Shown here: one piece after another, positions 35,562 to 43,949 of the stretch
Position numbering within the stretch: the stretch's first letter is position 1
Layout of the letters: every line of letters starts with the position of its first letter
NCBI GenBank assembly: GCA_963839525.1
Contig: CAWIVJ010000005.1
Span: forward strand, 310,001-374,000
Length of the DNA stretch: 64,000 bases
Direction: 5' to 3'
From: CAWIVJ01 sp963839525
Lineage (GTDB): Bacteria; Cyanobacteriota; Vampirovibrionia; Gastranaerophilales; Gastranaerophilaceae
Made by a program: the position numbers and the translations under genes
The notes under the pieces: model-generated
What the model was told of the DNA's origin: nothing
The model's input: only the letters and a program-made list of their open reading frames with translations
Database searches by the model: none

Positions 35562-36182
35562 ATGTTTAACAGAAAATGCAAAGTAACATTTATATCACAT
35601 GGTGCAACTATCCATTCGGAAGAAAACAGAATTTTTGATAATGACAACTATCCGCCATTAAATGATGCAGGTGAGGAAGAAATTAAAAAAATTTGCGAAT
35701 GGCTGAACAAACGTGCTATTAAGAATGATAAGATTTACGCAAGTCCTGCGCTTAGAACGATTCAATCCGCACAAATGGTTTCAAAAGTTTTTAAAAAAGA
35801 TTTTGAAATTTTAGAAAGCTTTTATTCAAGAAAATTTGGAGTTTGGAGCGGTTTAACATACGAAAAAATTGAGGTGAAGTATCCTCAAATGCTTGAACAA
35901 TTACACCAAAATCCTTGCTCATATTGCCCTGATGAAGGAGAGTGTATTTTGGGTTTTAATAAAAGAATTTCCAAAGTAATAAAAAAAATTGTTGACGATA
36001 ATATAGGAAATAGAATAATTATAGTAACTCATCCTGAAATAATTCAGTCTGCAATAAGTAAAGCTATTAAGCTTCCGCCCCAGCATCAGGCAAAAGTTTA
36101 CATAAAAACAGGAAGTGCGACTCAAATAAGCTACTTTGAATCCTGGGCAAGTTTAGTTTATTCGGGATATGTTCCTCTTTAA
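35562..36182 (+). CDS. Histidine-phosphatase-family protein with altered active site
   Basis: A 206-aa phosphoglycerate-mutase-fold protein. The usual RHG motif is SHG (TFISHGAT), so the phosphate-binding Arg next to the catalytic His is Ser. SPALRTIQSAQ keeps the second Arg, FGVWSG replaces the usual FGxWEG, and THPEIIQSAI keeps the second His. The final part is RVYIKTGSATQISYF-like (KVYIKTGSATQISYF). Catalysis may be reduced or changed. ATG 35562 lies 6 nt after the -10, so the mRNA is probably leaderless. It ends in a 4-nt overlap with convergent rsmI. Confidence 0.8.
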   Translation: MFNRKCKVTFISHGATIHSEENRIFDNDNYPPLNDAGEEEIKKICEWLNKRAIKNDKIYASPALRTIQSAQMVSKVFKKDFEILESFYSRKFGVWSGLTYEKIEVKYPQMLEQLHQNPCSYCPDEGECILGFNKRISKVIKKIVDDNIGNRIIIVTHPEIIQSAISKAIKLPPQHQAKVYIKTGSATQISYFESWASLVYSGYVPL

Positions 36183-36991
36183 ATAATCAACGTATAAATG
36201 TCATTCTTCCTTATGCCATAAAGTGTTGCCAGAATTGTTGAAATGTCTTTGGTGCTAAAGTTTTTCTGTTTTAACAGTCTGATTTTTTCTAAAAGTTCCT
36301 CTTGAGAAAATTCAACGTCTTCTTTTTTATAGACCATGACAACAAGTTCACCTTTTAAAGTGTTGTTTTGATAATATTCAATAATATTTTTAATGTTATC
36401 AATAACAATTTCTTCAAAAACTTTTGTTAGTTCACGTCCTACTGCGACTCTTGCATTAGGGTTAAACTCCTCAATTTTTTCAAGAGTTTTAAGTAATCGG
36501 TTAGGAGATTCATAAAAAACAAGATTTGTGGGGGCAAATTTTTGCAGTATTGCAAAAATTTGCCCCTCTGATTTTGGCAAAAATCCAACAAACGTAAAAG
36601 CTTCATCATCTCGGGGAATTTGTGACAAAAAAGTTGTAAGCGCGCTCGCTCCTGCGAGCGCGCTTATTTTTATATTATTTTTTCTTAACTCTTTTAACAA
36701 AATAGAACCGGGGTCACATATTAAAGGGGTTCCTGCATCAGAAACAAGCGCAATATTTTTTCCTTCCTTGAGCAAATCTAAAAACATATTTACCCGCTCA
36801 TGTTCATTAAATTTATGGTAAGAAATTAATTTTGTTTTAATCTCGTAATGGTTAAGAAGTTTTTGGGTTACGCGGGAATCTTCGCAGGCGATAATATCAA
36901 CCGATTTTAAAATTTCAACCGCTCTCAGTGTGATATCTTTTAAATTTCCGATAGGTGTCGGAACAATGTAAAATTGTACGTTTTTGTTCAT
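36179..36991 (-). CDS. rsmI: 16S rRNA (cytidine-1402-2'-O)-methyltransferase
   Basis: A SAM-dependent rRNA methyltransferase (tetrapyrrole-methylase fold), about 270 aa: FYIVPTPIGNLKDITLRAVEIL, IACEDSRVT, YHKFNEHER, ALVSDAGTPLICDPG, FVGFLPKSEG, VFYESPNRLLKTLE, VAVGRELTKVFEE. It methylates C1402 with RsmH. The frame opens at 37012, but ATG 36991 starts just before the conserved strand. The normal LPGPSA loop is LAGASA and is encoded by a perfect 13-bp palindrome; a second 16-bp palindrome encodes part of the following loop. Confidence 0.93.
   Translation of the reverse strand: MNKNVQFYIVPTPIGNLKDITLRAVEILKSVDIIACEDSRVTQKLLNHYEIKTKLISYHKFNEHERVNMFLDLLKEGKNIALVSDAGTPLICDPGSILLKELRKNNIKISALAGASALTTFLSQIPRDDEAFTFVGFLPKSEGQIFAILQKFAPTNLVFYESPNRLLKTLEKIEEFNPNARVAVGRELTKVFEEIVIDNIKNIIEYYQNNTLKGELVVMVYKKEDVEFSQEELLEKIRLLKQKNFSTKDISTILATLYGIRKNDIYTLII
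36531..36566. repeat. Perfect 16-bp hairpin inside rsmI
   Basis: GGGGCAAATTTTTGCA (36531-36546), loop GTAT, then the exact reverse complement (36551-36566). It encodes GQIFAILQKFAP of RsmI. A hairpin this long is unexpected inside a gene. Confidence 0.9.
36637..36666. repeat. Perfect 13-bp GC-rich hairpin inside rsmI
   Basis: TAAGCGCGCTCGC (36637-36649), loop TCCT, then its exact reverse complement (36654-36666). It encodes ISALAGASAL where RsmI proteins normally carry LPGPSA. It is strikingly GC-rich for this genome. Confidence 0.9.
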
Positions 36992-37019
36992 AATTATATT
37001 CAATATTCTCATATTTTAC

Positions 37020-37142
37020 GTCATACTAAACTTGTTTGATAAAGGGAACCTTTGAGCGAGTCGAAGCGTGTGACTCTTTCCTACACAAAGCATCTTATCA
37101 ATTTAGTATATTGGATAGATACTGAAATAAATTCAGGATGAC
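37020..37142. repeat. GTCAT...ATGAC palindromic repeat element
   Basis: The element begins GTCATACTAAACTTGTTT and ends CTGAAATAAATTCAGGATGAC, imperfect inverted ends around a 75-nt middle. It is upstream of rsmI and tpiA. It shares its right end with copies at 30442, 49521 and 59122. Confidence 0.6.
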
Positions 37143-37259
37143 ATAAATAGCGTTTTTGTCTGCTTCAAAACTAGTATAACAATAAACACCTTTCTTGTAA
37201 AATAATTATGTTTAGTCTAGAATCACAAAGTAATGCTAATTAAAAAAAGGAGATAAATT

Positions 37260-38051
37260 ATGTCAAGAAAACCAATTATAGCCGGAAACTGGAAGATGAA
37301 TAAGCTTCAAAGCGAAGCTAAAGAATTATTTTCAGGAATAAAATCATTTGTAAAACAATATTCAGTCGAGCAACTGCCCACAGTAGTTGTTGCACCGACT
37401 TTTACATCAATTTCAGCGGTTGAAAGCCAAAGATATGACTGCGGATGCAGAAATTTAATTTTCACTGCCGGTCAAAATTGCCACTGGGAAAAAAGCGGAG
37501 CTTATACCGGTGAAATTTCTGTTGAAATGTTAAAAGATGCCGGATGTGAATATGTAATTATAGGTCATTCAGAAAGACGCCAGTATTTTTCAGAAACTGA
37601 TGAAATGATTAATAAAAAAGCAAAAGCAATCCTTGCAAACGGCTTAATTCCTCTTATATGCTGCGGTGAAAGTTTGGAGCAAAGAGAAGCAGGAGTTACT
37701 GACAGTCATATTTCAAAACAAATTAAGGCTGCGCTTGAAGGATTATCAGAAGAAGAAATTTCAAAATCAGTAATCGCTTATGAACCAATCTGGGCAATAG
37801 GAACAGGCAAAACTTGCGATGCTGATGAAGCAAACAGAGTTATTGCAATGATTAGAAATGTTGTAAAAGAAGTTAGTACAGCTTCAGCAGGAGATGCAAT
37901 CAGAATTCTTTACGGCGGAAGCGTAACCCCGACTTCAATTGAAGAGCAAATGTCAAAATCTGACATAGATGGAGCTTTGGTTGGCGGTGCGAGTTTAAAA
38001 ATCGATAGTTTTAGTGAAATTATTGCAAATACTATGAAAGTTACGGTTTAA
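37260..38051 (+). CDS. tpiA: Triosephosphate isomerase
   Basis: A 263-aa TIM-barrel enzyme interconverting DHAP and glyceraldehyde 3-phosphate. AGNWKMN holds the catalytic Asn/Lys, VIIGHSERR the catalytic His, and AYEPIWAIGTG the catalytic Glu and loop 6; YGGSVTP and GALVGGASL close the phosphate site. AAAAAGGAGATAAATT precedes ATG 37260. It is a single-gene unit with a strong terminator. Confidence 0.98.
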   Translation: MSRKPIIAGNWKMNKLQSEAKELFSGIKSFVKQYSVEQLPTVVVAPTFTSISAVESQRYDCGCRNLIFTAGQNCHWEKSGAYTGEISVEMLKDAGCEYVIIGHSERRQYFSETDEMINKKAKAILANGLIPLICCGESLEQREAGVTDSHISKQIKAALEGLSEEEISKSVIAYEPIWAIGTGKTCDADEANRVIAMIRNVVKEVSTASAGDAIRILYGGSVTPTSIEEQMSKSDIDGALVGGASLKIDSFSEIIANTMKVTV

Positions 38052-38070
38052 CATAATATATAACAAAATA

Positions 38071-38107
38071 AAAAGCAATTAGGGTAAAATACCCTAATTG
38101 CTTTTTT
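38071..38107 (+). terminator. Terminator of tpiA
   Basis: A perfect 16-bp stem (AAAAGCAATTAGGGTA and its complement) around an AAA loop, followed by TTTTTT, 19 nt after the tpiA stop. Confidence 0.92.
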
Positions 38108-38144
38108 AATAGATGAAAGAAAATTATCTTATCTATTCTATTTT

Positions 38145-38558
38145 TTAATTTTTAATATAACGATTCATATACATCATAGAACTATCATATATATTTTTTT
38201 CTTCTTGGGGAGTAAAACATTCAGCATTATCAATATAATTATTTAAAAGTTGTTTTATTTTTTCTATCTTTTTCTGCTTTATTGCGGCATCAAGAGGTTC
38301 TTTTTCAGCTTTGAGTAAAGCTATATCTTTTCTAAGATGCCATTCTCCTCGTAATATTGATAAGAATTTATTTATTTCTTCTGCAGTTAATAATTTTAAA
38401 TCCCTCAATTTATTTAAATAATCTGTTATACGACTTCCTTCAAATAATTTTTTGTATATTTTACCTTTATTAAAAAAATTAGTAGTTTCAGCTATTATTT
38501 TTGCTCTGAAGTTAGTTTTTTGTTTATAGTTATTCGTGGTTATATTTTGTACTCTCAT
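38145..38558 (-). CDS. Lineage-type protein with N-terminal TNFRA motif
   Basis: A 137-aa hydrophilic helical protein. The N-terminus is MRVQNITTNNYKQKTNFRAK, resembling the leader of the 4388 gene (MNLRVMPKVNTVN... VNFRG): a polar, Asn/Gln-rich run of 15-28 residues ending NFR-small. The rest is charged helices (LLTAEEINKFLSILRG, KQKKIEKIKQLLNNYID) with no motif I know. GAAAGGAAGAAG precedes ATG 38558. It stands alone between tpiA and the yceD-rpmF-fab operon. Function unknown. Confidence 0.65.
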   Translation of the reverse strand: MRVQNITTNNYKQKTNFRAKIIAETTNFFNKGKIYKKLFEGSRITDYLNKLRDLKLLTAEEINKFLSILRGEWHLRKDIALLKAEKEPLDAAIKQKKIEKIKQLLNNYIDNAECFTPQEEKNIYDSSMMYMNRYIKN

Positions 38559-38732
38559 TTCTTCTTCCTTTCATATTTACAGAAAAAATTTACCTGTTAC
38601 TTTTGCTTAAAACAGAGCAAAGAAAAATTTTTGCTTATTTAAGTCTTATATTTTTACAATTCGTAATATCTTGATTAATTAAATTATTTAAAATAAACTG
38701 TTATAAGAATATTAATAAAGGAGAGAAATAAT

Positions 38733-38984
38733 ATGGCGCAGCAATTTAGCGGGAATCCGCAGATAAAAACAAGAACAACACTTTTGATTTTTATCAAAGG
38801 TTCATCGGCACCTATTGTGCTTTATGTAGAAAACCCTCAAGCTGTTTATGATGAATTCCAGCAATTATTGAAAAGCGCAAGTTCAAAAATAATTGAAAAA
38901 GAAGGAACAGGACCTATTAAAAAAGTTTCTCTTCATGCAAATCAAATTTCAGCAGTGGCACTTCAAGATGAGCAGTACGTGTAA
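38733..38984 (+). CDS. Conserved small protein, 83 aa
   Basis: A compact protein of one likely alpha/beta domain: TRTTLLIFIKGSSAPIVLYV, NPQAVYDEFQQLLKSASSKI, then KKVSLHANQISAVALQDEQY. I recall similar small proteins of unknown function in cyanobacteria, but give no name. GGAGAGAAATAAT precedes ATG 38733. It is first in the yceD-rpmF-plsX-fab run, overlapping yceD by 17 nt, so it is probably translationally coupled to it. Confidence 0.7.
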   Translation: MAQQFSGNPQIKTRTTLLIFIKGSSAPIVLYVENPQAVYDEFQQLLKSASSKIIEKEGTGPIKKVSLHANQISAVALQDEQYV

Positions 38985-39486
38985 CTTTTTAAAAATTGAT
39001 GATATAGAAAATTCACCGGATAAAAAACTTCAAATTAATTTTGAAGAATTTATCAATGGAATAAAATCTAATGAGCCTATAAAAGCTGAATTAGAAGCTG
39101 TTTCTTTAGGTGAATTTATTAAAGTTACAGGAAGTGTCCATGGAAGTGCTATTTTAGAGTGCGATTTATGCTTGAAAGAATTTGAGTATAAGCTTGATTT
39201 TGATATAGACGAATTATTTGCAAAAAACTCTCTTATTGAAGAATATGGAGAAGAAACAGAGCTTAAAGAAGGACAATTTGTAACAGACCTGAAAGGACGC
39301 GATATCATAGATATTACAGACTTATTGTATCAATCTGTAATATTAGATTTCCCAAATAAAAAAGTTTGTGGTATAAATTGTAAGGGGGATGTTTTTGAGA
39401 AAGATGATGTTCTTGCTCAAAATGAAACAGACCCGAGATTGGAAGTTTTTAAAAATATTAAAATTAAGGGGAAGCGTGAAGAGTGA
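38968..39486 (+). CDS. yceD: DUF177/YceD family protein
   Basis: A 172-aa protein of the family found next to rpmF in most bacteria; in plants and E. coli it is linked to 23S rRNA accumulation. Landmarks are AILECDLCLKEFEYKLDFDI (CxxC) and VCGINCKGDVF (second Cys pair), the expected metal or structural cysteines. The frame opens at 38893, but ATG 38968, overlapping the end of the previous gene, fits the family length. The C-terminal GKREE is encoded by a copy of the repeat also present at 23202. Confidence 0.85.
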   Translation: MSSTCNFLKIDDIENSPDKKLQINFEEFINGIKSNEPIKAELEAVSLGEFIKVTGSVHGSAILECDLCLKEFEYKLDFDIDELFAKNSLIEEYGEETELKEGQFVTDLKGRDIIDITDLLYQSVILDFPNKKVCGINCKGDVFEKDDVLAQNETDPRLEVFKNIKIKGKREE

Positions 39487-39560
39487 AATAAGAACTCCCC
39501 TTACCTTTTACCTCTCACTCTTCAAAAAGATAAATAAATTAAACAAGGAGCGGAAAACAA

Positions 39561-39968
39561 ATGGCAGTACCAAAGAAAAGAACAGGACATTCAGCGCAAG
39601 GACATAGAAGATCAAACTGGAAAGCAACAAAACCGGAAGTAACAAAATGCAGTAATTGTGGAGAAATTGCTTTAACTCATACTGTTTGTACAGCTTGCGG
39701 ATATTATAAAGGAAAAGCTGTAAGTATAAAATCTCAGGATTACGTTGAAACAACAATCGAAACTAAAAAAACGGCGAAAAAAACATCAACAAAAACTAAA
39801 AAAGCCGAGACAAAAGAAAAAGAAACTGTAGAAAATGCAGAAACAACAGAAGTGATGGAAAAACCAGAAGTTAAAGAAGCTAAATCCGAAAAAGTTGAAG
39901 TTAAAAAAGTTAAAGAAACAAAACCTAAAAAAACTTCTAAAAGTAAAAAAGCTGAAGAAAATAATTAA
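39561..39968 (+). CDS. rpmF: 50S ribosomal protein L32 with long charged tail
   Basis: The first 60 residues are a normal L32: MAVPKKRTGHSAQGHRRSNW and a four-Cys zinc ribbon (C30, C33, C43, C46). L32 is usually about 57-60 aa; this one continues to 135 aa with a low-complexity tail of K, E, T, A and V (residues 62-135). The tail has no stop or frame damage and its reading frame is clean. ACAAGGAGCGG precedes the ATG. It sits in the standard yceD-rpmF-plsX order. Confidence 0.95.
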   Translation: MAVPKKRTGHSAQGHRRSNWKATKPEVTKCSNCGEIALTHTVCTACGYYKGKAVSIKSQDYVETTIETKKTAKKTSTKTKKAETKEKETVENAETTEVMEKPEVKEAKSEKVEVKKVKETKPKKTSKSKKAEENN

Positions 39969-39981
39969 GGGCTGAAGAGAA

Positions 39982-41052
39982 ATGACGAGAATAGCAATAG
40001 ATGCAATGGGTGGAGATTATGCTCCTCGTGAAATAGTTGCCGGGGCTGTCTGGGCAGCTTCAGATTACGGAGTAGCTATTGAGCTGGTTGGAAAACCTGA
40101 CAGAATAGAATATGAACTGGATAGAATTAATTCTGAAGGAATAATTTCCTCTGTAGGCGGCTTTAAAAATAAAAAAATAAAAATAGATACATCTAAGCTT
40201 GATATAAAAATTACTCAAGCTGCTGAAGTTATAGAAATGGGTGAGGCCCCGGGGCAAGCAATAAGAAAAAAGAAGAAATCTTCTATTGTTTTAGCTGTAG
40301 ATGCCGTAGCAACAGGTAGTTCAGATGCTATTGTTGCAGCCGGTTCAACAGGTGCTGCAATGGCAGCAAGTTTATTTGGGCTTGGAAGATTGCCGGGAAT
40401 TGACAGACCTGCAATTACCGTTACGCTTCCTACGATGAAAAAACCTGTAGTATTAATAGATGCAGGTGCAAACAGTAATTGTACTCCTGATATGCTTTAT
40501 CAATTTGCGGTTATGGGAACGACTTTTTCAAAAAATGTTCTTAATGTAGAAGATCCGAGAATAGGGGTTTTAAATATCGGAGAAGAAGCAGGTAAAGGAA
40601 ATGAATTGGTTCAAGCTACCTATAAACTATTAGAAGAAAATCAAGATAAAATTAATTTTATAGGTAATATTGAAGGAAGAGAAATTTTTTCAGGGATTTG
40701 CAATGTAATTGTTTGTGACGGATTTGTCGGAAACGTAGCATTGAAAATTACTGAAGGATCATCTTCTATGCTTTTTAGAATGCTTAAACAAGAGTTTAAA
40801 GCAGATCCGCTAGCAAGAATTGCCGGACTTATAGCAAAACCATTTATGAAGAGAATATATAAAAAAATAAACTACGAAGAATTCGGTGGAGCTTTACTTC
40901 TAGGTGTTAAAGGAATAACAGTTATTTCTCATGGAAGTTCTAAAGCTTATGCTATAAAAAATGCCGTAAGGGTTGCTAAAGAAGCTGTAGAAACAAACAT
41001 AAATAAAAAGATTGCAGAATTTTTGGATGGTAACACACAAGTTTCTGTGTAA
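39982..41052 (+). CDS. plsX: Phosphate acyltransferase PlsX
   Basis: A 356-aa enzyme that turns acyl-ACP into acyl-phosphate for phospholipid synthesis. RIAIDAMGGDYAPREIV is the classical N-terminus; AAGSTGAAMAASLFGLGRLPGIDRPAI and LIDAGANSNCTPDML follow; GALLLGVKGITVISHGSS is at the C-terminus. It starts 13 nt after rpmF and leads into fabH. Confidence 0.97.
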   Translation: MTRIAIDAMGGDYAPREIVAGAVWAASDYGVAIELVGKPDRIEYELDRINSEGIISSVGGFKNKKIKIDTSKLDIKITQAAEVIEMGEAPGQAIRKKKKSSIVLAVDAVATGSSDAIVAAGSTGAAMAASLFGLGRLPGIDRPAITVTLPTMKKPVVLIDAGANSNCTPDMLYQFAVMGTTFSKNVLNVEDPRIGVLNIGEEAGKGNELVQATYKLLEENQDKINFIGNIEGREIFSGICNVIVCDGFVGNVALKITEGSSSMLFRMLKQEFKADPLARIAGLIAKPFMKRIYKKINYEEFGGALLLGVKGITVISHGSSKAYAIKNAVRVAKEAVETNINKKIAEFLDGNTQVSV

Positions 41053-41076
41053 TTTTAGTGTTCAAGAGAGGAAAAA

Positions 41077-42084
41077 ATGTCTAATAAATTAATCCCATTA
41101 AAAATAGCAGGGGTAGGCTATAGTTTACCTAAAACTATTTTAAAAAATGATGATTTAACAAAATTATATGATACATCAGATGAATGGATTTATACGAGAA
41201 CAGGTATAAAAGAACGCCGTATTGTATCAGGTGAAGAAAATGCTGTTGATTTAGGTTTTAAAGCAGCTCAAAATGCTTTAAAAAAAGCAAAAATCAGACC
41301 TAAAGACTTGGATTTAATTATCGTTGCATCTTCAGTTCCTGCGGATTTATATCCATCAATGGCTTGCAGAATACAAGCCCAATTGGGAGTTAAAAATATT
41401 CCCGCATTTAATGTAAATGCGGCATGTACAGGTATGATTTATGCGCTTGAAATGGCCAGAGCTTTTATTGGTACAGAGCAATATAAAAACATTTTACTTG
41501 TTGCAACTGACAATAATTCGAGGGTTTGTGACTGGACCGAAAGAAGCGTATCGGTTTTATTTGGAGACGGAGCAGGTGCTTTTGTAGTAACTGAAGCTGA
41601 AGACGGTATAGATGATATTCTTGCTATCGATATTAAGTCAGACGGATCACTTGGTGAGTATATTACTTTACCTTTGACAGGTAAAAGCTGCCCGCTTGTA
41701 AAATCTTGTGAAGAAAAACCAATCCACGTCAAGATGAATGGAAGAGAAGTTTATAAGTTTGTTATGAAAGTTATTCCCGACTATATTGATAAATGTCTTA
41801 AGAAAGCAAATATGACTGCTGCAGAAATTGATTATTTAATTCCGCATCAGGCAAATCAAAGGATTACTGAAGCCCTTCAGCAACGTTTGGGTTACGATGA
41901 CAGTAAAGTTATTTCCAATATAAAATATTACGGGAATACCTCTGCGGCCTCTGTACCAATTGCACTTGCAGAAAGTGTAGAAAAAGGAAAAATAAAACTC
42001 CCTTCAACAGCAATTTTATGCGGATTTGGAGCCGGAATGACCTGGGGGGTTGCAATTGTAAGACTAAGAAAAGGTATTTGTTAG
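41077..42084 (+). CDS. fabH: 3-oxoacyl-ACP synthase III
   Basis: A 335-aa ketosynthase that starts fatty-acid synthesis from acetyl-CoA and malonyl-ACP. Catalytic Cys117 is in NAACTGMIYAL; the His is in PHQANQRI and the Asn in YYGNTSAASVP. RTGIKERRIV is typical. GAGAGGAAAAA precedes ATG 41077. It is 24 nt after plsX. Confidence 0.97.
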   Translation: MSNKLIPLKIAGVGYSLPKTILKNDDLTKLYDTSDEWIYTRTGIKERRIVSGEENAVDLGFKAAQNALKKAKIRPKDLDLIIVASSVPADLYPSMACRIQAQLGVKNIPAFNVNAACTGMIYALEMARAFIGTEQYKNILLVATDNNSRVCDWTERSVSVLFGDGAGAFVVTEAEDGIDDILAIDIKSDGSLGEYITLPLTGKSCPLVKSCEEKPIHVKMNGREVYKFVMKVIPDYIDKCLKKANMTAAEIDYLIPHQANQRITEALQQRLGYDDSKVISNIKYYGNTSAASVPIALAESVEKGKIKLPSTAILCGFGAGMTWGVAIVRLRKGIC

Positions 42085-42101
42085 TAAAAGAGGGTACTTA
42101 T

Positions 42102-43028
42102 ATGGCAAAAACAGCATTTATTTTTCCTGGACAAGGTTCACAATCCGTAGGCATGGGAAAAGATTTATATGAAAATTTTAACGAAGCTAAACAAATTTTT
42201 GATAAAGCAGATGAAGTTTTAGGTAGAAGTATTTCAAAACTTTGTTTTGAAGGTCCTGACGAAGATTTGAAGCAAACAGTAAATACTCAGCCGGCAATTT
42301 TAACTACATCAATTGCTGCGTTAGAAGCTTTAAAATCAGAGTTAAAAATTCAACCCGCTTTTGTTGCCGGACACAGTTTAGGTGAATATGGCGCATTATA
42401 TGAAGCCGGAGTTTTGACTCTTGAAAATGCTCTTAAGTTAATAGCAAAACGTGCCGAACTTATGAGTAAGTCAAAAGGCGGCGTAATGTCGGCTGTTTTA
42501 GGTTTAGACAATGCAACAGTAGAAGAATGTTTAAAAGAAGCTAACGAGGTAGGTTATGTTTCAGTCGCAAATTATAATTGTCCAGGACAAGTTGTAATAA
42601 CAGGTGAAGACTATGCATTAAAAAGCGCGGAAACTCTTTTGCTTGCATCAGGAGCTAAAAGAGTAATTTCTCTTCCTGTTTCAGGGGCATTTCATTCAGA
42701 GAAAATGAGAGGAGCAGGTGAAGAATTTGCAAAATATTTAGAACAGTTTTCTTTAAATGATGCAAAAATTCCTGTGATAACAAATGTTGATGCAAAAATT
42801 ACAACAAAAGCAGAAGATTTTAAATTAAAAATGCCTAAGCAAATTTATTCATCAGTTTACTGGACTCAGACAATTCAAAAAATGATTGAAGAAGGTGTTG
42901 ATACCTTTATTGAAATCGGTCCCGGAAGAGTTTTAGCAGGGTTGAACAAAAAGATTGATGCTAAAGTTAAAACTTACAATGTTTATGACAAGTTATCATT
43001 AAATTCTTGTGTTGAAGAACTTAAATAA
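42102..43028 (+). CDS. fabD: Malonyl-CoA:ACP transacylase
   Basis: A 308-aa acyltransferase that loads malonyl groups on ACP. FIFPGQGSQSVGMG opens the protein, Ser92 is in AGHSLGEYGAL, and the catalytic His is in GAFHSEKM. The frame opens upstream at 42018, but ATG 42102 follows an AGAGGG site 17 nt after fabH. Full length. Confidence 0.97.
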   Translation: MAKTAFIFPGQGSQSVGMGKDLYENFNEAKQIFDKADEVLGRSISKLCFEGPDEDLKQTVNTQPAILTTSIAALEALKSELKIQPAFVAGHSLGEYGALYEAGVLTLENALKLIAKRAELMSKSKGGVMSAVLGLDNATVEECLKEANEVGYVSVANYNCPGQVVITGEDYALKSAETLLLASGAKRVISLPVSGAFHSEKMRGAGEEFAKYLEQFSLNDAKIPVITNVDAKITTKAEDFKLKMPKQIYSSVYWTQTIQKMIEEGVDTFIEIGPGRVLAGLNKKIDAKVKTYNVYDKLSLNSCVEELK

Positions 43029-43109
43029 TAGGAGACGGAAACAGGAAACTGATTTGTTTTTATTCTCAGTTATCATTTTCTCCTGTTTCTAATAAAAAAG
43101 GAGACAGAT

Positions 43110-43840
43110 ATGACAGAAAAAAAAGTAGCACTTATAACAGGCGGTTCAAGAGGAATCGGAAAAGCATGCGCTTTAGAGCTTGCAAAAGCAGGATATGATG
43201 TTGCTATAAATTATGTAGGAAATGAAGAGGCTGCTAATCAAACCATTTCTGAGCTTAAGTCCATTGGCAGTGGTTCTCAGGCATTTAAATTTGATGTAAC
43301 GAAGAAGGAAGCAGTTGAAGCAAGTGTTAAAGAAATTGTTGAAAAATACGGAAAAATAGACGTACTTGTAAATAATGCGGGAATTACCCGTGACGGTTTA
43401 TTTATGAGAATGACTCAGGAGAACTGGGAATCTGTTATTGATACTAACTTAAACAGTGCTTATTATGTTTCAAGTCCGGTTGTTAAATTAATGGTTAAAC
43501 AGCGTTCAGGCTCTATAATAAACATGTCAAGTATTGTAGGAGTTTACGGAAATGCCGGACAGGCAAATTATGCCGCTGCAAAAGCGGGCTTAATAGGATT
43601 TACTAAAACTCTGGCAAAAGAACTTGCTTCAAGAAACATCCGAGTAAATGCCATTGCACCCGGATTTATTCAAACGGACATGACGAAAGATAATATTAAT
43701 CTGGAAGGCTTAGCAGAGCATATTCCTATGAAAAGATTGGTGAAGCAGAAGATATTGCAAAAGCCGTTAAATTTTTAGCAGACGATGCAGCTTATGTAAC
43801 AGGGCAGGTTTTACAAGTTGATGGCGGTCTGGTAATTTAA
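43110..43840 (+). CDS. fabG: 3-oxoacyl-ACP reductase, split by a frameshift
   Basis: A short-chain dehydrogenase that reduces 3-oxoacyl-ACP. NADP motif ITGGSRGIGKAC, NNAGITRDGLFMRM, and catalytic Ser, Tyr and Lys in NMSSIVGVYG and ANYAAAKAG. The frame runs off after IPMKR and stops at 43778 with a nonsense tail. Shifting -1 at about 43736 gives IGEAEDIAKAVKFLADDAAY and VTGQVLQVDGGLVI, the exact expected C-terminus, to TAA 43838-43840. One base is thus missing beside AAAAGATT. The gene should be about 243 aa; an indel error is likelier than true loss, since acpP and fabF are intact. Confidence 0.9.
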
Positions 43841-43949
43841 AATAAAAATGTTAAGGAAGTTAACATTTTTATGAAATTCTGCAAAAAAATCTTTAAATAG
43901 TATAATTTTTTTGGATAGTTAGATATTTATAAAGAAAAAGGAAGAAAAG

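Noticed and set aside
43725..43745. Programmed -1 frameshifting in fabG
   Set aside because: The site (ATG AAA AGA TTG) has no good X-XXY-YYZ slippery heptamer and no clear stimulatory hairpin follows; the same kind of loss occurs at other A-runs, so an indel is simpler.
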